Assembly (NCBI GenBank): GCA_007135895.1 | Contig: SLHZ01000167.1 | Span: forward strand, 1-8,288 | DNA: 8,288 bases | Source of the DNA: Balneolales bacterium | Lineage (GTDB): Bacteria; Bacteroidota; Rhodothermia; Balneolales; Natronogracilivirgulaceae | Direction of reading: 5' to 3' | Shown: piece after piece, positions 1 to 4,896 of the stretch | Layout: every line of letters begins with the position of its first letter | Numbering within the stretch: position 1 is the first letter of the stretch | The notes under the pieces: generated by a model | Database searches by the model: none | Told to the model about the DNA's origin: nothing | What the model saw: the letters and a program-made list of their open reading frames with translations, nothing else | Position numbers and translations under genes: made by a program

Positions 1-1831
1 CCGGATCTTCAAATTCTTCTGCGTTGCAGCTGCTGCCAATGAAGAGTATGAGTTTTTTACCGAAGACGAGCATCAGCCGTATCAGTTCTTTTTCATATCC
101 GGGACGTCGCCGATGGAGGAACTCCCTTGACCCCGATGCGCCGGCACCGGTTTCAGCACCGGCTGAGCCGGTGGACTTTCCGCGGACGTTACCTCCGGAT
201 TTTGCACCCTTTGTGCCGGTGGTTTCTCCGGACACAGTGCCCTCAGATATCAATCCGGCGGATTTTCCGGTAGTTTTTCCGGCGGTCGTACCTTCGGACT
301 TTGCAGTAGTCGAGCCTTCCGTTTCCCCGGCAGAGCTTTTTCGTGCGGCATCCCTTTCGCCCGGCCCCAGCTCAGTTTTCTTTCCGGAGTCGTTTCCGGA
401 CTGACCGGTTTGAAGAGAGGAGTCCGGCGACATTTTACTGGCTGCCTGACCAGGTGTTGCGGTTCCCCTCATCAAATCGGACCTCTCTCCTGCCGGTCGG
501 TGTCTGGTACGGGAAGCTCTTTTATGCATCTTATTCCGAACGCTTGCAAGCTCAGTCATCAGCGTGCGGTCTCCGATGCGGCTGATGGTGCCAAGTTCAT
601 GGATATAATTGGCACGGGATAGTTCGTCTGGAATCACAGCGATCGTCTCCAGTATCTCCAGGATCACTTTCCGGCGTTCAATCGGATCGTCCCAACGGCC
701 CTGTTCTTCGGAGATGCGGATCAGATACCGTAAAAAGTCCAGTGTTTTTTTCTTCCGGTACTCCCCGAATCCTTCGGCCCCGTACTGCCTGATGAAAGAG
801 TCGGGATCTTCTTTCTGAGGCAGCATGAGGATACGCACGCCCATTCCGCCCTGCAGGGCGATGGCAACTCCTCTGACCGCGGCCTGGACTCCTGCGGCGT
901 CGGCATCAAATATCATCAGCAGATCGTTGCCATAGCGTTTCATGACGCGAATCTGACCGCTGGTCAGCGAGGTGCCACTCGTGGATACCACATTGCCGAT
1001 GCCGGCCTGATGCATGGAGATCACATCGGTGTATCCTTCCACCAGGATAATCTCGCCATTTTTGCGGATTTCGTTCCGGGCTGTCTGGATTCCGTACAGC
1101 ACTTCACTCTTGTTGTATACCAGGGTCTGGGGCGAGTTGATGTATTTGGGGATACTCTTGCTCTTCGAGAGGGTCCTTCCGCCAAAAGCAATCACTTTCC
1201 CTCCCGGGTTGAAAACGGGGAACATCAGCCGGCTTCGAAAAGTATCATAATATCCGGTACCCGAATCCCGTGCCCGGATGAGACCGGATGCCTCGAGGTA
1301 GTCTCTGTTGATTCCCGCGTCGGTGGCGGCCGACAGCAAACCGTCATAGCTGTCCGGTGAAAAACCGAGTCCGTATTTCCGGACGATTTTCCAGGGATAG
1401 CCGCGTTGTTTGAGGTATTCCCGGGCCGCGTTCGCATCCTCCGATTCGGAGAGCGTCTGGTGGAAGAAAGCCCCGGCAAAACGCAGGGCATGATAGATTC
1501 CGTCCTTCAGGTGCTCACGGGGATCATACGGAACATCCTCTCGTTCCGGAATGGTGACATGATAGCGGTCGGCCAGGGTACGGACGGCCTCTTCAAACCC
1601 GACACCGTCGATTTTCATGACGAAGTTGAATACATCCCCTCCTTCGCCGCAGCCGAAGCACTTGTATATGCCAAGAGACGGACTCACATTGAACGAGGGG
1701 GTTTTCTCATTGTGAAAGGGGCATAATCCTGTAAAGCTGCTGCCTGTTCGGCGCAATTTTACATAGTCGGAAACCACGTCGACGATATCGGCGGCCTGTC
1801 TGACCTCCTCTTTTTTTACATCCGGAATCAT
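1..1831 (-). CDS. dnaG: DNA primase DnaG (C-terminus cut off by window start)
   Basis: Synthesises RNA primers at the replication fork and works with the DnaB helicase. The minus-strand frame from the ATG at 1831 stays open for 610 codons to the window edge. The N-terminal CHC2 zinc finger is visible as C37-P-F-H40 and C58-F-G-C61. The TOPRIM catalytic core shows E265-GYTDV, then D309-A-D311 followed by AAG, then E-D342-P-D344, which matches the metal-binding acidic residues of the family. After about residue 460 the protein becomes a long Gly/Ser/Thr/Lys/Glu-rich linker of about 110 residues. It then resumes a folded-looking segment (YEKELIRLMLVFGKKL) that should begin the DnaB-binding domain. 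The start is preferred because the zinc finger lies at its usual distance from it. There is no clear ribosome binding site. The gene diverges from sucD and has no partner gene in view. Identification is secure; the missing end cannot be judged. Confidence 0.96.
   Translation of the reverse strand, partial: MIPDVKKEEVRQAADIVDVVSDYVKLRRTGSSFTGLCPFHNEKTPSFNVSPSLGIYKCFGCGEGGDVFNFVMKIDGVGFEEAVRTLADRYHVTIPEREDVPYDPREHLKDGIYHALRFAGAFFHQTLSESEDANAAREYLKQRGYPWKIVRKYGLGFSPDSYDGLLSAATDAGINRDYLEASGLIRARDSGTGYYDTFRSRLMFPVFNPGGKVIAFGGRTLSKSKSIPKYINSPQTLVYNKSEVLYGIQTARNEIRKNGEIILVEGYTDVISMHQAGIGNVVSTSGTSLTSGQIRVMKRYGNDLLMIFDADAAGVQAAVRGVAIALQGGMGVRILMLPQKEDPDSFIRQYGAEGFGEYRKKKTLDFLRYLIRISEEQGRWDDPIERRKVILEILETIAVIPDELSRANYIHELGTISRIGDRTLMTELASVRNKMHKRASRTRHRPAGERSDLMRGTATPGQAASKMSPDSSLQTGQSGNDSGKKTELGPGERDAARKSSAGETEGSTTAKSEGTTAGKTTGKSAGLISEGTVSGETTGTKGAKSGGNVRGKSTGSAGAETGAGASGSREFLHRRRPGYEKELIRLMLVFGKKLILFIGSSCNAEEFEDP
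120..410 (-). repeat. CCGG-phased low-complexity repeat encoding the DnaG linker
   Basis: The word CCGG begins at 141, 147, 159, 168, 195, 216, 228, 255, 267, 279, 327, 384, 396 and 405. All of these fall in one codon phase, often exactly 12 bp apart, and are separated by T-rich stretches such as ATTTT or TAGTTTTT. On the dnaG strand each CCGG encodes a Thr/Ala/Ser-Gly dipeptide, giving a string like TTGK, SAG, ETTG, STGS and AETGAG. It looks like an old, diverged in-frame minisatellite forming a flexible interdomain linker. The CCGG at 361 and 424 are out of phase. Confidence 0.6.
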
Positions 1832-1991
1832 AGGGATAAATTGCGCTTTTGCCCGATGGTATTCAACCGCGAATTGTGCTCCATATCCCGGCTGGAATGT
1901 AACCAACCGGCTCGGTATATTCTCGTGGAAGCTGCCATGCGGTAGAGTACCGGTTGGCCGCAATGAATAATCCCCAAAAAAAACAGCTGAC
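1832..1991. promoter_or_regulatory. Divergent intergenic region between dnaG and sucD
   Basis: This 160-bp gap must hold promoters for both dnaG (leftward) and sucD (rightward). A TATATT hexamer at 1916-1921 could be a rightward -10 element, but the matching -35 position is weak. On the minus strand a TTGAAT lies about 17 bp before an AATTTA-like hexamer close to the dnaG start. Neither match is strong enough to fix a transcription start. The last part before sucD is A-rich (a run of eight A at 1976-1983) and has no Shine-Dalgarno sequence. Confidence 0.4.
1903..1957. repeat. 8-bp inverted repeat in the dnaG-sucD gap
   Basis: CCAACCGG at 1903-1910 is the exact reverse complement of CCGGTTGG at 1950-1957, with 39 bases between. 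The arms flank the candidate TATATT element, so they could be paired regulator sites or a weak stem in the sucD leader. An 8-bp match over this distance could also arise by chance. Confidence 0.3.
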
Positions 1992-1995
1992 ATGA
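1963..1995 (+). CDS. Possible 10-codon leader ORF overlapping the sucD start
   Basis: ATG at 1963 opens MNNPQKKQLT and stops at a TGA (1993-1995) that overlaps the sucD ATG in an ATGA junction. The same ATGA junction links sucD to the next gene, so translational coupling is conceivable. There is no ribosome binding site and no conservation evidence. A ten-codon ORF easily occurs by chance, so this is a weak call. Confidence 0.12.
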   Translation: MNNPQKKQLT

Positions 1996-2867
1996 GCGTT
2001 CTGGTTGGAAAAGACACACGACTGGTGGTACAGGGTTTTACCGGCAATGAAGGAACCTTTCATTCCGGGCAGATGATTGAATACGGCACCAATGTGATTG
2101 GCGGTGTCACTCCCGGCAAGGGTGGAAGCCGGCATCTTGATCGTCCGGTTTTCAACACCGTTGCCGACGCGGTGGATCAGGAAGGGGCCAACACCTCGAT
2201 CATTTTCGTACCACCTGCTTTTGCAGCCGATGCCATATCCGAGGCAGCAATCAGCGGCATCGGTCTCATTATCTGCATTACGGAGGGGATACCAACACGT
2301 GACATGATCACAGCGCGTGAAATCGTACAACGCCACGGTGCGCGCCTTGTCGGTCCCAACTGTCCGGGTATCATCACACCGGGCCAGGCCAAGGTGGGCA
2401 TCATGCCGGCCATGGTCTTCTCACCCGGTCCGGTTGGTGTTGTTTCGCGCTCCGGAACCCTGACCTATGAGGCGGTGGATCAGCTGACCAAGTGCGGCAT
2501 GGGGCAGAGTACAGCCATCGGCATCGGTGGCGATCCTGTCATCGGCACCAAGCACCACGATGTGATCCGTCTGTTTCAGGAAGATCCTGAGACAGAAGCC
2601 ATTGTGCTGATCGGTGAAATCGGCGGAACCGACGAAGAAGAGGCTGCCGAATGGATCCGTGGCCATGTGACGAAGCCGGTTGTTGCCTTCATTGCCGGCA
2701 GGACAGCGCCACCGGGCCGCAGGATGGGACACGCCGGGGCGATCGTCTCCGGTGGCAAAGGTACGGCAGAGGATAAAATCAGGGCCCTCCGGGAAGCCGG
2801 TGTAACCGTTTGCGAGAGTCCGGCTGTCATCGGTAAAACGGTCCGGGACATACTTGGGGAATCATGA
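1992..2867 (+). CDS. sucD: Succinyl-CoA synthetase (succinate-CoA ligase), alpha subunit
   Basis: Alpha chain of the TCA-cycle enzyme that interconverts succinyl-CoA with succinate plus CoA while forming a nucleoside triphosphate; it carries the CoA site and the phosphorylated histidine. The 291-residue protein has the usual family length. Visible landmarks are the N-terminal CoA-binding Rossmann segment with GFTGNEGTFHS (residues 15-25), GPNCPGIITPGQAKVGIMP (121-139), SRSGTLTYE (152-160), GIGGDPVIGT (177-186), IGEIGG (207-212) and the active-site segment GHAGAIVSGGKGTAEDK with phosphohistidine H247. The start at 1992 puts the CoA motif at its normal distance from the N-terminus. The beta chain gene (sucC) is not adjacent, so the partner must lie elsewhere. 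The stop overlaps the next start by four bases, suggesting coupled translation with the SDR-like protein. Confidence 0.97.
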   Translation: MSVLVGKDTRLVVQGFTGNEGTFHSGQMIEYGTNVIGGVTPGKGGSRHLDRPVFNTVADAVDQEGANTSIIFVPPAFAADAISEAAISGIGLIICITEGIPTRDMITAREIVQRHGARLVGPNCPGIITPGQAKVGIMPAMVFSPGPVGVVSRSGTLTYEAVDQLTKCGMGQSTAIGIGGDPVIGTKHHDVIRLFQEDPETEAIVLIGEIGGTDEEEAAEWIRGHVTKPVVAFIAGRTAPPGRRMGHAGAIVSGGKGTAEDKIRALREAGVTVCESPAVIGKTVRDILGES

Positions 2868-3640
2868 ACTTGCAGATATCAGATCACCATTTCGTCGTCA
2901 CGGGATGCAATTCCGGTTTCGGCATGGCCATCGCTGAGGCGCTTTGCCGGGAAGGAGCCCTTGTAACAGGTATCGGCCGCAGACAGGATCCGCTGGCCCG
3001 CCTTCACCACCTTTGGCCCGAACAGTTCACTCCTCTTCAGGGCGATCTTCTCAATCCACAGACCCTCGACCGTCTGGAGGCCATGATTGCCGGCCGGCCG
3101 CTGCACGGCCTGGTTCTCAATGCCGGTGGACCGCCGGCCATGAAGGCGCTTGAAACCCGGCCCGACGACTGGGACAAAGCCTACCAGCTGGTTTTTCGCT
3201 GGAAGATCGATCTTGTGCTGAGGATGGCACCTGCACTCAGAGACAGCGGTTATGGAAGAATCTTGTTCATTGAAAGCCAGTCGGTCAAACAGCCGCATCC
3301 GCTGCTCGTACTGAGCAACTCCATGCGAGCTGCGATCGCAGGATTTGCCAAATCATTATCCGCCGACCTCGCCGCTACCGGTGTGACGGTCAACCTGATC
3401 GGACCGGGTCCGCATGACACTCCCGCGATCGAACGTGTCATTGCCTATCGTGCCGAAAAACAGGGCGAATCCATGGATCAAGCCCGTACCGCCATGGAGG
3501 CAGCCGTGCCGGTCGGTCGTTTCGGCAAGGCCGAAGAGCTCGCAAGCCTGGCGCTCTGGCTGCTCTCACCCCTGTCGTCATTTGTAACCGGCCAGACCAT
3601 CAGTCATGACGGAGGGACCATCAGCGGCCTGTTCGGCTGA
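2864..3640 (+). CDS. Atypical short-chain dehydrogenase/reductase lacking the YxxxK pair
   Basis: A 258-residue Rossmann-fold protein of the SDR superfamily. The nucleotide-binding motif is TGCNSGFG (13-20), and N86-A-G88 is the structural NAG motif. A GRFGKAEELASLALWLLSP...FVTGQTISHDGG segment (about 218-251) is the typical SDR C-terminal part. The catalytic region reads ESQSVKQ (137-143) followed by S151-NSM-R155-AAIAGFAKSLS. Aligned on the GFxKSL segment, the usual catalytic Tyr is Ser and the Lys is Arg. From memory, a BKR-like SDR subgroup with an LSNxxR signature and incomplete catalytic tetrad exists; this protein fits it. The substrate is unknown, and ordinary Tyr-dependent reduction is doubtful. 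The ATG overlaps the sucD stop (ATGA), with GGGGA just upstream that could serve as a binding site. This is the last gene of that transcription unit in view. Confidence 0.88.
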   Translation: MNLQISDHHFVVTGCNSGFGMAIAEALCREGALVTGIGRRQDPLARLHHLWPEQFTPLQGDLLNPQTLDRLEAMIAGRPLHGLVLNAGGPPAMKALETRPDDWDKAYQLVFRWKIDLVLRMAPALRDSGYGRILFIESQSVKQPHPLLVLSNSMRAAIAGFAKSLSADLAATGVTVNLIGPGPHDTPAIERVIAYRAEKQGESMDQARTAMEAAVPVGRFGKAEELASLALWLLSPLSSFVTGQTISHDGGTISGLFG

Positions 3641-3680
3641 GATCTAATCGAGAATTCGTCCCATTCGCTTAGTCTGACTG

Positions 3681-3894
3681 AACCTTCCTTTTGCATGAAC
3701 TTCTTTTTTGCCGGAATTTTTCTACCTGAACTTGTTTTGTCCGTACTTCCTTTTGCATGTAGTTCTTTTTTGCCTGAACTTCTTTTTTGTCCACACTATC
3801 TTTCGCCTGTACTAACTTCTACCTGCACTTATTTTGCGCGTACTTCTTTTTCACCGGTACTTTTTTTCACCGGTACTTTTTTCTGAACCCCGGT
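3681..3894. repeat. Degenerate tandem array, 13 units of about 16-17 bp
   Basis: The sequence between the SDR gene and yjbQ resolves into 13 head-to-tail units starting at 3681, 3698, 3715, 3729, 3745, 3761, 3777, 3795, 3811, 3827, 3842, 3859 and 3875. Unit lengths are 14-20 bp, mostly 16 or 17. The approximate consensus is ACTTCTTTTTTGCCTGT: ACTT, a T-tract, then a GC-rich end (GCATG, GCCTG or CACCGGT). A higher-order repeat is visible: 3684-3712 and 3746-3774 match at 27 of 29 bases. The last units share TTTCACCGGTACTT. Unit length is not a multiple of three, and the hydrophobic reading frame across it is a by-product. The array stops 13 bp before the yjbQ start, so it must be in its promoter or leader region. 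The 40 bases before it (3641-3680) show no strong terminator. Confidence 0.85.
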
Positions 3895-3907
3895 ATTCTC
3901 CAAAACC

Positions 3908-4342
3908 ATGTCCGATATCTGGCATCAGCAAACCCTCAGACTGCGGCCCCGGTCGCGCGGTTTTCATCTTGTGACTGATGAAATCACATCACAACTGGAC
4001 GCCCTTCCGCAAATAGGAGTCGGTCTGGCCCATATTCACATCCTCCATACCAGTGCCAGTCTTACCATCAATGAAAATGCCGACCCGGATGTAAGGCATG
4101 ACTTTGAAACCCATTTCACCCGGAATGTACCCGAAGACACCCGGCTGTACCGGCATACGCTCGAGGGCACCGATGACATGACTTCCCACATCAAGGCGTC
4201 CCTGCTCGGCAGCTCCATCACTGTTCCGATTCGCAGCGGGCGACTGGCCCTGGGAACCTGGCAGGGCATCTATCTGTGTGAACATCGCAACAGTGGAGGA
4301 AGCCGCTCGCTTATCATTACGCTGCACGGGCGGAGTGCATAA
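3908..4342 (+). CDS. yjbQ: YjbQ/UPF0047 family protein
   Basis: A 144-residue protein with the complete fold-length and signatures of the YjbQ (UPF0047) family. Landmarks are HILHTSASLTINENADPDVRHD (44-65), with the conserved His and the TSAxLxINENxDP core; HTLEGTDDMTSHIKASLLG (83-101), with the DDMxxHxK motif; and SGRLALGTWQGIYLCEHR (110-127), with the GTWQ signature. Conserved His47, His94 and His126 are likely metal ligands. The E. coli member has been reported to have weak thiamin-phosphate-synthase-like activity, but the real physiological role of the family is unsettled, so no pathway is claimed here. The start at 3908 has no Shine-Dalgarno sequence; it follows the tandem array directly and gives the normal family N-terminus. 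It is separated from feoA by 165 bp containing its own candidate promoter, so it is probably a separate unit. Confidence 0.93.
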   Translation: MSDIWHQQTLRLRPRSRGFHLVTDEITSQLDALPQIGVGLAHIHILHTSASLTINENADPDVRHDFETHFTRNVPEDTRLYRHTLEGTDDMTSHIKASLLGSSITVPIRSGRLALGTWQGIYLCEHRNSGGSRSLIITLHGRSA

Positions 4343-4507
4343 ATATTTTTTATTTAGATTAAGTCTTAATATATTCATCATACAGGACGGGCGGAGAAAA
4401 CCAGTCTTTTTAACAACCGGCACTCCTCTGCCGCTCCTCATTACCATTACCGGAGAACGGTACCTCATCACTGGTATCACAGCTTCTTTTAGAAATCATT
4501 CATTCTC
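4343..4507 (+). promoter_or_regulatory. feoA upstream region with AT-rich promoter
   Basis: The gap begins with a strongly AT-rich stretch (about 4341-4376) unlike the surrounding DNA, the natural place for the promoter of the iron operon. TAATAT (4367-4372) or TATATT (4370-4375) could be a -10 element. The remaining 130 bases would be a long 5' leader. It contains a small hairpin, TACCG-GAGAA-CGGTA (4448-4462), and several CCGG/CTCCTC words. I recognise no riboswitch. feoA has no ribosome binding site. Confidence 0.45.
4355..4373. promoter_or_regulatory. 19-bp near-palindrome, candidate metal-regulator operator
   Basis: TAGATTAAGTCTTAATATA is a 9-1-9 inverted repeat with a single mismatched pair; its core ATTAAG-T-CTTAAT (4358-4370) is perfect. 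It overlaps the only good promoter-like sequence ahead of feoA. The 19-bp size and the TTAG-A-TTA left side resemble DtxR/IdeR-type boxes (TTAGGTTAGGCTAACCTAA) more than the Fur consensus, but the match is partial. Assignment to a specific regulator is inference. Confidence 0.45.
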
Positions 4508-4885
4508 ATGCCCAAGTCCCTGATCGATCTGAAGAAAGAGGAAAAAGGCGTCATCATCTCATTTAATGGCGGTAAAGAGATGAGCAAACGTCTCATGGAT
4601 ATGGGCATTCGCACGGGCAAGACCATATCCAGGGTGAGCTCGCAGATTCTCAGGGGACCCGTTATTCTTTCTATTGACGGCCGGCAAACCGCCGTTGGAT
4701 GGGGTATGGCTTCCCGGGTCATGGTAGAGCCGGCCCGAAACGGCAGGGGATCCGGTAACTCAGAGTATGTTGACCTGAAATCGGGTGTCTCAAGAGATTC
4801 CACTGAATCAAGAGAATCCTTCGAACTTAGAGAATCCGGCGACTCAACAGATTCCGGTAATTCAAGAGATTCCGACGACTCATAA
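4508..4885 (+). CDS. feoA: Ferrous iron transport protein FeoA with repeat tail
   Basis: Small cytoplasmic SH3-like partner of the FeoB ferrous-iron permease. Residues 4-74 form the FeoA domain: a short N-terminal segment, GGKEMSKRLMDMGIRTGKTISRVS (22-45, the family's RLxxMGIxxG motif) and GPVILSIDGRQTAVGWGMASRVMVE (50-74). Typical FeoA proteins end near residue 75-80. This one continues for about 50 residues as a hydrophilic tail rich in Ser, Asp, Glu and Arg, built largely of five hexapeptide units (95-124). The tail is probably disordered. The stop lies 11 bases before the feoB start, consistent with co-transcription. No ribosome binding site is evident. FeoA domain identity is firm; the tail has no known function. 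Confidence 0.93.
   Translation: MPKSLIDLKKEEKGVIISFNGGKEMSKRLMDMGIRTGKTISRVSSQILRGPVILSIDGRQTAVGWGMASRVMVEPARNGRGSGNSEYVDLKSGVSRDSTESRESFELRESGDSTDSGNSRDSDDS
4790..4882 (+). repeat. 18-bp tandem repeat encoding hexapeptide tail of FeoA
   Basis: Five exact-length 18-bp units begin at 4790, 4808, 4826, 4844 and 4862, with consensus TCAAGAGATTCCGGCGAC, followed by a sixth TCA before the stop codon. Each unit encodes a hexapeptide: SRDSTE, SRESFE, LRESGD, STDSGN, SRDSDD. The period is preserved perfectly and the changes are substitutions only, so the reading frame has been maintained. Confidence 0.9.
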
Positions 4886-4896
4886 GTCTTGGCCCG

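Noticed and set aside
24..404. 126-residue Pro/Ser/Phe-rich plus-strand frame at the window start
   Set aside because: It is the antisense reading of the repetitive dnaG linker; the minus-strand frame continues DnaG without a stop.
1863..2336. 157-residue minus-strand frame over the sucD N-terminus
   Set aside because: It is antisense to conserved SucD CoA-binding motifs and shows no family features.
3695..3886. 63-residue hydrophobic Phe/Leu-rich frame across the tandem array
   Set aside because: T-rich repeat DNA automatically encodes Phe and Leu. The unit length is not a multiple of three, so no peptide repeat is kept, and there is no initiation signal.
3681..3894. CRISPR array interpretation of the tandem units
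   Set aside because: Units are contiguous, imperfect and 14-20 bp, with no constant repeat alternating with unique spacers and no cas genes.
4278..4523. 81-residue frame overlapping the yjbQ end and the gap before feoA
   Set aside because: It overlaps yjbQ codons out of frame, spans the AT-rich promoter-like stretch and ends inside feoA; no domain or start signal.
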